Shown: positions 9,869 to 19,136, counted from the stretch's first letter. The stretch is DNA of 64,000 nt from JACCZX01 sp963786295 (GCA_963786295.1 CAWAYV010000049.1:69815-133814); one strand, 5' to 3'. Numbers and translations: made by a program. The notes: generated by a model not told the origin, from the letters alone.

Positions 9869-11233
9869 GTGAAATTAGCGAGCGACGTGACTCCATTTAA
9901 CCTCTCCGATCAGCGCCTGCGCGAACTTGCGCTGGACGCCATCACGCATGCTCGATCTCTCGGTGCCAGCGACGCTTCGTGCGAAGTCAGCGAATCGATC
10001 GGGCTGTCGGTGTCGGTGCGCAAGAAGAAAGTCGAGACGATCGAGCGCACGCGCGACAAGGGTCTCGGCATAACCGTCTACATCGGTAAGCGTCGCGGCA
10101 ATGCTTCGACGTCTGACTTTGCACGCCCGGCGCTACAACAAGCGGTCGAAGCGGCGCACAACATTGCGCGCTTCACGGCCGAGGACGAGGCCGCCGGCCT
10201 GCCCGACCCCGACACTCTACAGCGTGCTCCGCGCGATCTCGATCTGTTTCACCCCTGGTCGATCGACACTGGCGAAGCCATCAAGCTGGCGCAGCGTTGT
10301 GAAGCAGCGGCGTTCGCGGTCAGTCCGCAAATCGTCAACTCCGAGGGTGCCAACGTCTACACGTCGTCGGGGCACTTCGTTCTCGCAAATACACAGCAGT
10401 TTGTCGGTGGGTATGCGTATTCGCGGCATTCGATCTCGGTCGCCCCGATTGCGCGCGACCAAAACGGCATGCAGCGCGACGACTGGTATTCGTCGTCGCG
10501 CATTGCCGATGAGTTGGCGTCGCCGGAATCGGTCGGCGATTACGCGGCGCGGCGCGTGCTTGCGCGCTTGTCTGCTCGTCAGTTGAAGACACGGCAGTGC
10601 CCAGTGCTGTTCGAAGCACCGCTTGCGTGCGGGCTGCTGGGAAATTTTGTACAAGCCGCGAGCGGCGGGGCACTTTATCGAAATGCTTCCTTCCTCGTCG
10701 ACTCGCTCGGTAAGTCGGTCTTTTCGGATCACATCACGCTGCACGAAGACCCGTATCTGCCGCAAGGCCCCGGCTCGAGCCCGTTCGACGAAGAAGGCGT
10801 GCGCGGCATCAAGCGTGACGTCGTTGCCGGCGGGGTGCTGACCGGTTATTTTCTTTCGAGCTACTCGGCGCGCAAGCTCGGCATGCAATCGACCGGCAAC
10901 TCCGGCGGGTCGTACAACTTTGAAATCAGGTCGAGCGCAACACGGCGCAACGATGATCTATCCGGAATGGTGCGACGTCTGGGCACCGGCTTGCTGGTGA
11001 CCGACCTGATCGGCCAGGGCGTCAACTACGTGAGCGGCGATTATTCGCGCGGAGCGAGCGGCTTCTGGGTCGAGGGCGGAGAAATTCGCTACCCGGTCGA
11101 GGAAATTACGGTGGCGGGTAACCTGCGCGACATGTATCGCAACATCGTTGCTGTCGGCAACGATCAAGTCGTCCGTGGCAGCAAGGTCAGCGGCTCTTTG
11201 CTGATCGACGGCATGACCGTCGGCGGCGCGTAG
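9869..11233 (+). CDS. pmbA: Metalloprotease TldE/PmbA
   Basis: The non-catalytic partner of TldD. In E. coli the TldD-TldE heterodimer degrades unfolded peptides, matures microcin B17 and cleaves CcdA. The family-like sequence begins about QRLRELALDAITHARSLGASD and continues with KKVETIERTRDKG, SSPFDEEGV (a conserved C-terminal-domain stretch) and SGGSYNFEI. As in PmbA generally, no HExxxH zinc site is seen. The frame is open further upstream, but that part is antisense to darP and unlike PmbA. The GTG at 9869 gives 454 aa, the normal size; a GTG at 9887 is an alternative. tldD is not in the window. Confidence 0.9.
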   Translation: MKLASDVTPFNLSDQRLRELALDAITHARSLGASDASCEVSESIGLSVSVRKKKVETIERTRDKGLGITVYIGKRRGNASTSDFARPALQQAVEAAHNIARFTAEDEAAGLPDPDTLQRAPRDLDLFHPWSIDTGEAIKLAQRCEAAAFAVSPQIVNSEGANVYTSSGHFVLANTQQFVGGYAYSRHSISVAPIARDQNGMQRDDWYSSSRIADELASPESVGDYAARRVLARLSARQLKTRQCPVLFEAPLACGLLGNFVQAASGGALYRNASFLVDSLGKSVFSDHITLHEDPYLPQGPGSSPFDEEGVRGIKRDVVAGGVLTGYFLSSYSARKLGMQSTGNSGGSYNFEIRSSATRRNDDLSGMVRRLGTGLLVTDLIGQGVNYVSGDYSRGASGFWVEGGEIRYPVEEITVAGNLRDMYRNIVAVGNDQVVRGSKVSGSLLIDGMTVGGA

Positions 11234-11345
11234 AAACCCTGAACGTCGCTTGGCTTGCGCGGTATATGCCCGCGACTACACTTGCACACCGAGCGTGGAA
11301 AGGGCGACCGCCGCGCGTTCGAAGCACGTAAAACAGGAGACAACA

Positions 11346-12428
11346 ATGCAACGTCGTTCATTCATGAAGAAGGCGGCGGCCGGTGCGGCGGTCGCGACCA
11401 TCGCTGCGCCCGTGATCGCACAAGCGCCGCAGATTCGTTGGCGGTGTTCGTCCAGCTTTCCGAAATCGCTTGATACGCTGTACGGAGCGGCCGATCTATT
11501 TGTTAAAAAAGTGTCCGAGGCCACCGGCGGTCGCTTCCAGATCAGCCTTCACGCCGGCGGCGAAATCACACCGCCGTTCGCAATCGTCGATGCCGTTCAA
11601 CAGGCAACGATCGAGTGCGGCCACACGGCGCCGTACTACTTCTTCGGCAAGGACCCGACGTTTGCGATGGATTGTGCGATTCCGTTCGGAATGAACGCGC
11701 GCCAGTTGACCGCCTGGATGTACGAAGGCAATGGCATGGCGCTGACGCGCGAGTTCTACAAGCCGTACAACATCATCAACTTCCCGATGGGCAACACCGG
11801 CGCCCAAATGGGCGGCTGGTATCGCAAGGAGATTAAGACTCTCGACGATATCAAGGGCCTGAAAATGCGCATCGGTGGCTTCGGCGGAACTATCTTGTCG
11901 AAGCTCGGTGGTGTGCCGCAGAACATTCCCGGTGGCGAGATTTATCCGGCACTCGAAAAAGGCACGATTGACGCGACCGAGTGGGTCGGCCCGTACGACG
12001 ACGAGAAGCTCGGCTTTCATAAGGTGGCCAAGTTCTATTACTACCCGGGATGGTGGGAAGGCGGCCCGCAACTGTCGCTCTACATCAATCAGGCCGCGTG
12101 GGAAAAGCTGCCGAAGGACTACCAGGCGATCGTTGAGATCGCGGCTGGAAATGCGCACACGGACATGCTGGCGCGTTACGACGCGAAGAATCCTCCCGCA
12201 CTCCGCCGGCTGATCGGCGCAGGCACCCAGCTCCGCCCGTTCAGCCGGGCGATCATGGAGGGGGCCTGGAAGGCGGCCAATGAGCATTACGCGGAGCTCA
12301 ACAACACCAACCCGCGCTGGAAGAAGATGTACGAGGATTACGCGCGCTTCCGCGACGATCAGATCCGCTGGGCCCGCGTGACGGAGAACACTTTCGACGA
12401 CTTCATGGCGTCGGTGACGAAGGCGTAA
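11346..12428 (+). CDS. dctP: TRAP transporter substrate-binding protein, 2-oxoacid/mannitol type
   Basis: Periplasmic solute receptor that delivers ligand to a sodium-driven TRAP permease. The ATG at 11346 has AGGAG six bases upstream. The N-terminus MQRRSFMKKAAAGAA is a twin-arginine-like signal followed by AQA, so export by Tat is likely. The mature part shows the DctP-fold landmarks KMRIGGFGG (ligand-binding Arg) and ATEWVGPYDDEKLGFHKVA with a later PGWWEGGP. These resemble the TakP/mannitol-chloroaromatic group that binds carboxylates or 2-oxoacids; the actual ligand is not determined. At 360 aa it is full length. Unusually, the gene is convergent with dctM/dctQ instead of sharing their operon. 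Confidence 0.9.
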   Translation: MQRRSFMKKAAAGAAVATIAAPVIAQAPQIRWRCSSSFPKSLDTLYGAADLFVKKVSEATGGRFQISLHAGGEITPPFAIVDAVQQATIECGHTAPYYFFGKDPTFAMDCAIPFGMNARQLTAWMYEGNGMALTREFYKPYNIINFPMGNTGAQMGGWYRKEIKTLDDIKGLKMRIGGFGGTILSKLGGVPQNIPGGEIYPALEKGTIDATEWVGPYDDEKLGFHKVAKFYYYPGWWEGGPQLSLYINQAAWEKLPKDYQAIVEIAAGNAHTDMLARYDAKNPPALRRLIGAGTQLRPFSRAIMEGAWKAANEHYAELNNTNPRWKKMYEDYARFRDDQIRWARVTENTFDDFMASVTKA

Positions 12429-12446
12429 GCCGGTAGCCGAGGAACA

Positions 12447-12471
12447 AACCCCGCTGCGGCGGGGTTTTTTT
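12447..12471 (+). terminator. Rho-independent terminator after dctP
   Basis: The stem CCCCGC / GCGGGG (12449-12454 with 12459-12464, loop of four) is followed by seven T (12465-12471). It lies 20 bp after the dctP stop. Read leftwards the T-run is interrupted (TTTGTT), so it may also stop dctM transcription, but less efficiently. Confidence 0.88.
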
Positions 12472-12502
12472 GGCCCGATCAGCACTCGTTACTTGCTGGG
12501 GT

Positions 12503-13915
12503 TTAAACAGGTCCTGCGAGATCGCCGCCCTTCTTGTCGTAATCCGGCTGCTCGAGCTCGATCTTCACCTTGTCGGGATCGAAGTCGAGCGGCTTGTCGA
12601 GAAACATCGTTACCAGCTGCGGCCAGAAGATCACGATGATCACCATGATGATCTGCAGCCCGACCCAGGGTAGTGCGCCCCAGTAGATATCCGAACTCTT
12701 GACGTCCTTCGATGCGATTCCGCGCAGATAGAACAGCGCAAAGCCGAACGGCGGATGCATGAACGACGTTTGCATATTCACGCACAGCAGGACGCCGAAC
12801 CAGATCAGATCGATGCCGAGCTTGTCGGCGACCGGCGCCAGCAGCGGAATGATGATGAACGCGATCTCGAAAAAGTCGAGGAAGAACGCGAGGAAGAACA
12901 CGAAGACATTGACCGCAATCAGGAAGCCGGTCTGGCCGCCCGGCAACCCGGCCAGCATGTGCTCGATCCACACGTTGCCGTCGACCCCCTGAAACACCAG
13001 CGAAAAAATGCGCGAGCCGATCAGGATGAACACGACCATCGCGGTCAGCCGCATCGTCGATTCCATCGCCTGCCGCGTCAGTGCCCACGTCAATCGGCGA
13101 TGCATGGCCGCCAGTACGATCGCGCCAACCGCACCGAGCGCGCCGGCTTCGGTTGGCGTCGCGATGCCGGCGAAGATCGTGCCGAGCACGAGGAAAATCA
13201 GCACGATCGACGGCACCATGCCCCATAGCACGCGGTTCCACAGCGCCCAGCCGCGCAAGGTGCGCGCTTCTTCCGGCAGCGGCGGCATCGTTTTCGGCCG
13301 GAACAGCGACACGATAAAGATGAACAGCATGAAGATGAGTACCTGCACGATCGACGGGCCGAATGCACCCTTGTACATATCGCCGACCGAGCGGCCCAGC
13401 TGATCGGCCAGCACGATCAGCACCAGCGATGGCGGTATCAACTGCGTGATCGTGCCGGAGGCGGCGATCACGCCGGTGGCGAGGCGCGGGTGGTAGCCGT
13501 AGCGCAGCATGATCGGCAGCGAGATCACTCCCATCGCGATCACTGACGCCGCTACCGTGCCGGTGATTGCGCCGAGAATCGCGCCGACCACGATCACCGC
13601 ATACGCGAGTCCTCCCGGTACCCCTCCGAACAGTTGACCGGTGCCTTCGAGCAGATCCTCGGCCAGCCCGCAACGCTCGAGAATCGCGCCCATGAACGTG
13701 AAGAACGGAATCGCCAGCAGCAAATCGTTCGACAGCGTGTTGAAGATCGCAAGCGGGATCGTTCCGAGAAATCCCGCCGGGAAAAAGCCCAGGTAGATCG
13801 CGAGAAAGCCGAACCCCAGACCCAGTGCCGCCAGCGAAAACGCGACCGGAAAGCCGATCAGCATCACGGCAATTAACCCCGCGAACATCAACGGGGCCAT
13901 CATCTCGATGGTCAT
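12503..13915 (-). CDS. dctM: TRAP transporter large permease subunit
   Basis: The ion-coupling 12-13-helix membrane subunit of a tripartite ATP-independent periplasmic transporter, moving a carboxylate with sodium. The 470-aa protein is hydrophobic throughout. It carries the family segments NDLLLAIPFFTFMGAILER, GAITGTVAASVIAMG, ASGTITQLIPPS, IATPTEAGALGA and SFMHPPFGFALFYLRGI. The closest familiar group is the mannitol/chloroaromatic type (COG4664). The ATG at 13915 overlaps the dctQ stop by four bases. The frame extends upstream, but that part is antisense-like and not family sequence. A short hydrophilic tail ends the protein. Confidence 0.93.
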   Translation of the reverse strand: MTIEMMAPLMFAGLIAVMLIGFPVAFSLAALGLGFGFLAIYLGFFPAGFLGTIPLAIFNTLSNDLLLAIPFFTFMGAILERCGLAEDLLEGTGQLFGGVPGGLAYAVIVVGAILGAITGTVAASVIAMGVISLPIMLRYGYHPRLATGVIAASGTITQLIPPSLVLIVLADQLGRSVGDMYKGAFGPSIVQVLIFMLFIFIVSLFRPKTMPPLPEEARTLRGWALWNRVLWGMVPSIVLIFLVLGTIFAGIATPTEAGALGAVGAIVLAAMHRRLTWALTRQAMESTMRLTAMVVFILIGSRIFSLVFQGVDGNVWIEHMLAGLPGGQTGFLIAVNVFVFFLAFFLDFFEIAFIIIPLLAPVADKLGIDLIWFGVLLCVNMQTSFMHPPFGFALFYLRGIASKDVKSSDIYWGALPWVGLQIIMVIIVIFWPQLVTMFLDKPLDFDPDKVKIELEQPDYDKKGGDLAGPV

Positions 13916-14451
13916 TGCACCGGCCTTTCGTAGTGCGTATCCATCTGCAATTCGCCGCGCAGATAGGCGATGCGCTTGATGATCTCGGCGATGCCCTGCA
14001 CCGACAGCAGGGCGAAGCCGATCGGCAGGATGACCTTGAACGGCCAGCGAATCAGCCCGCCGGCATTGCTCGACATCTCCCCAGAGACGTACGAGTCGAC
14101 CGCAAACGGCCAGACCAAGTAAATCATCAGCACCGTCATCGGCATCAGGAACACGATCAGCCCAAGCAGATCGATAATCGCCTTGGTGCGCGAGCTGCGG
14201 CCGCCGTAGATGATGTCGACCCGTACGTGCTCGTTGACTCGCAGCACCTTGGAGGTGCCCAGCATCACCATGCCGGCAAACATGTACCACGCCAGTTCAA
14301 GCCAGGCATTTGAGCCGCCGGCGAGCACGTAGCGAATCGATGCGTTGCCGGCGCTGACCAGGCAGGCGATTAGTACGAGATACGCTGCGATGATGGCGAA
14401 GCGGTCGTTAAGCGCGTCAACCCAGCGCGTGAACCTGAGCAGTCCCGACAC
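13912..14451 (-). CDS. dctQ: TRAP transporter small permease subunit
   Basis: The four-helix membrane subunit that partners DctM. The 179-aa protein has four hydrophobic segments: about residues 16-36, 49-64 (LELAWYMFAGMVML), 92-115 (LGLIVFLMPMTVLMIYLVWP) and 138-155. The family-typical NEHVRVDI follows the second helix, and NASIRYVLAGGSNAWLELAW is characteristic of the mannitol/chloroaromatic type. It is first in a dctQM operon and its stop overlaps the dctM start (ATGA). The binding-protein gene lies beyond dctM on the other strand. Confidence 0.9.
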   Translation of the reverse strand: MSGLLRFTRWVDALNDRFAIIAAYLVLIACLVSAGNASIRYVLAGGSNAWLELAWYMFAGMVMLGTSKVLRVNEHVRVDIIYGGRSSRTKAIIDLLGLIVFLMPMTVLMIYLVWPFAVDSYVSGEMSSNAGGLIRWPFKVILPIGFALLSVQGIAEIIKRIAYLRGELQMDTHYERPVQ

Positions 14452-14527
14452 TCGCCCCCTCCATCCTTATGGCTGGCGATCTTACTGAAACAGTTGCGCT
14501 TGGGGAGATGCTTGGAAAAATATGAGG

Positions 14528-15955
14528 CTATTTCGCGCGTTGCGCCAGCCGCTGCCGCCAAACGGCGACCTGCGCGTGCACCCGCTGCGGTGCAGTACCG
14601 CCGGGGTGGTTGCGTGCTGCCACCGAGCCGTCGACGGACAGCACGTCGAATACGTCGTCACCGATGACCGATGAGTATGTCTGCAACTCCTTCAGCGGCA
14701 TTTTTGAAAGCGGCAGATCGCGGCTCGCCGCGATCTTCACCGCGCGCGCTACCGCTTCATGAGCGTCGCGAAATGCCACGCCCTTTTTCACCAGATAGTC
14801 GGCCAGATCGGTAGCGGTCGAATAGCCTTCTTCGGCGGCGCGATGCATGGCTTCGGCATCGACCTCGACGCCGGGCAGCATCTCGGAAAAAGCGCGCAAA
14901 GTGTCGACGACGGTATCGACGGTGTCGAACAGGGGCTCTTTATCCTCTTGATTGTCCTTGTTGTAGGCGAGCGGCTGGCCCTTCATCAGCGTCAACAGGG
15001 CGACGAGATGACCGGTAACGCGCCCAGTCTTGCCGCGCGCCAGTTCCGGAACGTCCGGGTTCCTCTTCTGCGGCATGATCGATGAGCCGGTCGTGTAGCG
15101 ATCCGGCAGGCGAATGAACGCATATCGTGGGCTCAGCCAAGTCACGAGCTCCTCGGCCAGCCGCGAAATGTGCGTCATCACCAGCGCGGCGGCAGCACAA
15201 AATTCGATTGCAAAATCGCGATCGCTGACTGCATCGAGCGAATTTTCGGCGATCGATTCAAATCCGAGTTTCTGCGCGACCAGTCCGCGATTGATCGGGT
15301 AGGTCGTGCCAGCAAGCGCCGCAGAACCAAGCGGCAGACAATTGACACGCTTGCGGGCATCGAATAAACGCGCACGGTCGCGCTCGAACATCTCGGCATA
15401 CGCCAGCAAGTGATGCCCGAACGTCACGGGCTGCGCGACCTGCATATGCGTGAAGCCGGGCATTACCGTGGCGGCATGCCGTTCGGCCAACTCGACCAAT
15501 GCGTGCTGTAGCCTGTCGATCCAGCACACGATGTGATCGATTTCGCCGCGCAGCCATAGTCGCGTATCGGTCGCGATCTGATCATTGCGCGACCGCCCGG
15601 TGTGCAGACGCTTGCCGGCGTCGCCGACCAGCTCGATCAGCCGCCTCTCGATATTCAGGTGAACGTCTTCCAATTCGACGCGCCACTCGAACTGATCGCG
15701 TTCGATTTCCTCGCGAATTTGCCGCAGTCCGCGCTCGATATCCGCCAAATCGATAGCGCCGATGATGTCGCACTCGTGCAGCATCGCCGCGTGCGCAAGC
15801 GAGCCGTCGATGTCGGCGAACGCCAGCCTGCGATCGAAGCCGACCGATGCCGTGTAACGCAGCACGAAGTCCGCCACTGGTTCGTCGAATCGGCCCGACC
15901 ATGCGGTGCTTTTCGACGCTAACGGATCGCCCGCTTTCGCGGATTGCTCTGACAT
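14528..15955 (-). CDS. argH: Argininosuccinate lyase
   Basis: Catalyses the last step of arginine biosynthesis, splitting argininosuccinate into arginine and fumarate, as a cytoplasmic homotetramer. The 475-aa protein has the superfamily signature GSSIMPQKRN at 290-299, the conserved TGRSRNDQ (119-126), catalytic-region H170 in PGFTHMQ, and the opening WSGRFDEP (19-26). The frame stays open upstream to 16252, but only the ATG at 15955 gives the family N-terminus. The extra part runs through an inverted-repeat element and has no family character. Head-to-head with algZ, as in many pseudomonads and burkholderias. Confidence 0.95.
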   Translation of the reverse strand: MSEQSAKAGDPLASKSTAWSGRFDEPVADFVLRYTASVGFDRRLAFADIDGSLAHAAMLHECDIIGAIDLADIERGLRQIREEIERDQFEWRVELEDVHLNIERRLIELVGDAGKRLHTGRSRNDQIATDTRLWLRGEIDHIVCWIDRLQHALVELAERHAATVMPGFTHMQVAQPVTFGHHLLAYAEMFERDRARLFDARKRVNCLPLGSAALAGTTYPINRGLVAQKLGFESIAENSLDAVSDRDFAIEFCAAAALVMTHISRLAEELVTWLSPRYAFIRLPDRYTTGSSIMPQKRNPDVPELARGKTGRVTGHLVALLTLMKGQPLAYNKDNQEDKEPLFDTVDTVVDTLRAFSEMLPGVEVDAEAMHRAAEEGYSTATDLADYLVKKGVAFRDAHEAVARAVKIAASRDLPLSKMPLKELQTYSSVIGDDVFDVLSVDGSVAARNHPGGTAPQRVHAQVAVWRQRLAQRAK

Positions 15956-15993
15956 AATCGATCGAGGGGGATAGACGGGTGAGTGCGAGTGTA

Positions 15994-16273
15994 AGGGCCT
16001 GTTCACACTAGAACATGAGATGCGTTGGGACGCAATGCGGATGGATGCGCGAAGAGCGGCGCTGCCGAATGGTGGTTCCATTCGCAAGCCGCTCGCCAAA
16101 GCAGACGCCGCATTTCGACCCAACCCGGAGGGAAAGGCCGCTTGCGGGCGCATTGCGTCGCGCATGTGCAAATGCGGCTTCGCTGATTGGTATGCACCAA
16201 CGGCGCTCGCGACGCCTAGCACTGCATCCCGCAATCGGCCTTTCGCACTCATGTTTTAGTGTGAACAGGCCCT
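15994..16273. repeat. 280-bp element with 26-bp terminal inverted repeats
   Basis: The left end (15994-16019, starting agggcctgttcacact) and the right end (16248-16273) are inverted copies matching at 25 of 26 positions by eye. The interior carries no convincing gene; several frames are open by chance, including an upstream extension of argH. The ends resemble terminal repeats of a transposon, so a MITE-like non-autonomous element is the simplest reading. I could not see a clear target-site duplication: the flanks are gtgta on the left and ttggt on the right. The right end stops only 7 bp before the algZ start codon, so the element occupies the argH-algZ promoter interval. Confidence 0.75.
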
Positions 16274-16280
16274 TTGGTTC

Positions 16281-17324
16281 GTGAAGCCATCATCACCCAC
16301 GCTTAAAGGGCCGCTTGCCCGCGACGAGACCGCGGTACCGACTCCGCGCCGGGTCATTCCCGACGGCTGCAACATGGGCGTTTTGCTCAGAGTCATTGGC
16401 ACCGTCGTTGCATTGGCACTGATGGCAGCCGTCGGCGAGTCGAGATCGATGCAAGACGCGCTGACATCACTGCTGCGCCTGATGTCGTTCGTCGCGCCGA
16501 CCACGCTACTGACGCTAATGCTGTGGTGCGCGGCGCGGCGCATGCTCCCGCCGCTCGACGTTTCGCTTCAGCGCGGTATTTCGTGCCTAATTCCCGCGAT
16601 CGTGGCTGTGGGGGTCGCCTTGTTGTTCCAGATGCCTGGCGGCGAATGGGCTGCGCTCGCGCATGGAGCGGTCGGTTTCGCGCTTGGCGCCGGATTTCAG
16701 CACTACTCAGAACTGCGCGAACGGGCTTTCTCGCCGGCCGTGATCGAGGCGAAGTACCAGGCGCTGCAATCGCGCATCCGTCCACATTTCCTGTTCAACA
16801 GCCTGAACGCGGTGTTATCGGTGGTTCGAACCGAGCCGTTAAAGGCTGAGCGCATGCTCGAATCGATCGCCGAATTATTCCGCGCCGTGATGGCCGATAC
16901 GCGCAAACTGGTCCCGCTGGCGGATGAGATCGAGCTCTGCCGCAACTATGTGGAAATTGAGCAAACCCGGCTCGGGAATAGGTTGGCAGTTGACTGGCAA
17001 ATCGGGGCATACCACCCCCGGGCAAAAATGCCACAGTTACTGCTGCAACCGGTGATTGAAAACGCGATCCGCTACGGCGCTGAAAAAACCGCGGGCCGCG
17101 CCGATATCGTCGTGAAAGTTCGGCAAAACGGCTTCGTACTGGAAATTTTTGTCAGCAATCCGATTGCACCCGAGCGTCCCGAACGCGAAGGCAATCAGAT
17201 CGGTCTGGCGAATATACGAGGCCGGCTTGCGCTGATTTACGACCTGGAAGCAAAGGTCGAGACGCAGACTCGACGCGGACGGTTTGAATTGACGATGACG
17301 ATACCGGTGGAGCGGCGGGCCTAG
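16281..17324 (+). CDS. algZ: LytS/AlgZ-type sensor histidine kinase
   Basis: A membrane sensor kinase that pairs with the downstream LytTR regulator. The 347-aa protein has about four transmembrane segments in the first 140 residues. The His_kinase domain follows, with its phospho-acceptor histidine in SRIRPHFLFNSLNAVLSVV, and then an HATPase domain with the N-box VIENAIRYG and a late G-box (NQIGLANIRGRL). Pseudomonas AlgZ (FimS) and its partner AlgR govern alginate and twitching motility, but in betaproteobacteria the target is less clear. The start is the GTG at 16281; no Shine-Dalgarno is obvious because the inverted-repeat element ends just upstream. algR follows after 22 bp. Confidence 0.9.
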   Translation: MKPSSPTLKGPLARDETAVPTPRRVIPDGCNMGVLLRVIGTVVALALMAAVGESRSMQDALTSLLRLMSFVAPTTLLTLMLWCAARRMLPPLDVSLQRGISCLIPAIVAVGVALLFQMPGGEWAALAHGAVGFALGAGFQHYSELRERAFSPAVIEAKYQALQSRIRPHFLFNSLNAVLSVVRTEPLKAERMLESIAELFRAVMADTRKLVPLADEIELCRNYVEIEQTRLGNRLAVDWQIGAYHPRAKMPQLLLQPVIENAIRYGAEKTAGRADIVVKVRQNGFVLEIFVSNPIAPERPEREGNQIGLANIRGRLALIYDLEAKVETQTRRGRFELTMTIPVERRA

Positions 17325-17346
17325 GTTGCAGTAAGGCGAGCAAGCG

Positions 17347-18138
17347 ATGGAGCAGGGTAAGGCGATGTTGAACGTGATGATCGTCGACGACGAACCACCG
17401 GCGCGAGCGCGTCTTGGTCAGGTGCTGCGCGATTGTTCCGAACAGGTTTCGCTGCAACTGGTCGGCGAGGCCGACGGCGGGATTCAAGGTCTGGAAGAAG
17501 CCGATCGCCTGCAGCCTGACGTGATCCTCCTCGACGTGCATATGCCGGACATGAACGGCATCGAGGTCGCGCGCCATTTGGCGCAGAGAGACAACCCGCC
17601 GGCGGTCATATTTGTCACCGCCTACGACGAGCACGCGTTGGATGCGTTTGAAGTGCAGGCACTCGATTACCTGATGAAACCAGTGCGCGCAGACCGCCTG
17701 GTCGCCGCACTCGCACGCGCCGAGCGCTTCCGCACGCACGAGCCGCGCATCGAAGAGCTGGCGAAAACGATCGGCGCGGTGCGCTCGCATCTGACGGTGT
17801 CGGAGCGCGGCCGCATGATGCTGGTGCCGGTCGACGATGTGGTTTATTTGCGTGCGGAGTTGAAGTACGTGACGATCAAGACTCGCACGCGCGAATACCT
17901 GACAGAAGAATCACTCACCGCACTCGAGGCAGAATTCGGCGATCGTTTCGTCCGCATTCACCGTAACGCGCTGGTCGCACGCAGCGGCATCCTCGGATTT
18001 CAGCGGGTGCGCGGCGCGGTCGATGAAGACGGAGAGTCGTCCGAAGGGCACTGGGAAGTGTTGCTGAAGGAAGCGTCCGAGCGACTGCCGATCAGCCGCC
18101 GGCAGTGGCCGACTGTGAAGGCAGCAGCGAAGAGCTAG
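17347..18138 (+). CDS. algR: LytTR response regulator AlgR
   Basis: DNA-binding partner of the preceding kinase. The 263-aa frame holds a receiver domain (IVDDEPPARARL, phospho-acceptor D63 in VILLDVHMPDMNG, and the conserved K in LDYLMKPV). A C-terminal LytTR domain follows (VVYLRAELKYVTIKT, then RFVRIHRNALV). LytTR proteins bind pairs of short direct repeats. A second in-frame ATG at 17365 has AGGG eight bases upstream and gives the usual AlgR N-terminus, so it may be the true start; phospho-acceptor numbering then becomes D57. The position just before hemC is the same as in Pseudomonas and Burkholderia. Confidence 0.92.
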   Translation: MEQGKAMLNVMIVDDEPPARARLGQVLRDCSEQVSLQLVGEADGGIQGLEEADRLQPDVILLDVHMPDMNGIEVARHLAQRDNPPAVIFVTAYDEHALDAFEVQALDYLMKPVRADRLVAALARAERFRTHEPRIEELAKTIGAVRSHLTVSERGRMMLVPVDDVVYLRAELKYVTIKTRTREYLTEESLTALEAEFGDRFVRIHRNALVARSGILGFQRVRGAVDEDGESSEGHWEVLLKEASERLPISRRQWPTVKAAAKS

Positions 18139-18199
18139 AGCATCTGCACTGCTAGACTGGGTGCACTCGTTTTTTCAAATCCCCGCGGAATATGGCTCG

Positions 18200-19123
18200 A
18201 TGAACGCGCCGGCTCGCGTCGTAATCGCGACGCGCAAAAGCCCGCTGGCGCTGTGGCAGGCCGAGCACGTGCGAGGGCTGTTGTCGAGCAGGCATCCCGG
18301 CCTGCAGATCGAGCTGCTGGGCATGACCACTCTGGGTGACCGTATTCTTGATCGCCCACTGTCGCAGCAGGGCGGCAAAGGGCTGTTCGTCAAGGAGCTC
18401 GAACTCGCACTGCTCGACGGCCGCGCGCATCTCGCGGTGCATTCGCTGAAAGACGTGCCGATGCACCTGGAGAATGAGTTCGAGCTCGGCGCGGTCCTGA
18501 CGCGTGAAGATCCGCGCGACTGCATGGTATCGAACGTCTATGCCACGCTCGAAGACCTGCCGGCGGGTGCGCGCATCGGGACGTCGAGCTTGCGGCGCGA
18601 GTTGATGCTGCGCGCCCACTTTCCTCAGCTGACGATCGATTCGATTCGCGGCAACGTCGGTACTCGCCTGACCAAGTTGGACAAGGGCGAGTTCGATGCA
18701 TTGGTGCTCGCCGCGGCCGGTCTGAAGCGCTTGGGTTTTGCCTCACGCATCCGGCAAGTCATTCCGACCGACGTATCGCTTCCCGCGCCGGGCCAGGGTG
18801 CGCTTGGAATCGAGATTAGGAGCGCAGATGTCGAAACCGCGGCGCTGCTCGCTCCATTTAACGATGCCGCGACGCGCGCCGCCACTTCGGCCGAGCGCGG
18901 TGTGTCGCGCGGGCTCGGCGGCAGCTGCCAGGTGCCGCTGGCCGCCTATGCCGAAGTTGAGAGCGGCAATTTGCGGTTGCGAGCGTTGGTAGGTAATGCG
19001 AAAACCGGCGCCTATGTCGAGACAGAAGTGCGCGGGCCACTATCCGACCCGGAGGCGCTGGCGTCGCGAGCGGTCGAGCAGCTGACTGCATTGGGCGCTT
19101 TGCAGTTGCTGGCCTCAGTCTGA
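18200..19123 (+). CDS. hemC: Porphobilinogen deaminase (hydroxymethylbilane synthase)
   Basis: Polymerises four porphobilinogens into hydroxymethylbilane, an early step of tetrapyrrole synthesis. The 307-aa protein carries the dipyrromethane-cofactor cysteine C243 in LGGSCQVPLAAY. Other family landmarks are ATRKSPLALWQAEHV near the start, GLFVKELE (61-68), HSLKDVP (81-87), RIGTSSLRR (125-133) and LPAPGQGALGIE. The frame is open 39 bases further upstream, but the ATG at 18200 begins the recognisable protein. First gene of the hemCDXY series; hemD follows after 13 bp. Confidence 0.96.
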   Translation: MNAPARVVIATRKSPLALWQAEHVRGLLSSRHPGLQIELLGMTTLGDRILDRPLSQQGGKGLFVKELELALLDGRAHLAVHSLKDVPMHLENEFELGAVLTREDPRDCMVSNVYATLEDLPAGARIGTSSLRRELMLRAHFPQLTIDSIRGNVGTRLTKLDKGEFDALVLAAAGLKRLGFASRIRQVIPTDVSLPAPGQGALGIEIRSADVETAALLAPFNDAATRAATSAERGVSRGLGGSCQVPLAAYAEVESGNLRLRALVGNAKTGAYVETEVRGPLSDPEALASRAVEQLTALGALQLLASV

Positions 19124-19136
19124 CGCCGGAGAGCCG

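Noticed and set aside
13916..14290. Upstream extension of the dctM frame
   Set aside because: It overlaps dctQ in another frame; the ATGA overlap at 13912-13915 fixes the start.
15956..16252. Upstream extension of the argH frame (about 100 codons)
   Set aside because: It runs through the inverted-repeat element and has no ArgH character; MSEQS at 15955 is the natural start.
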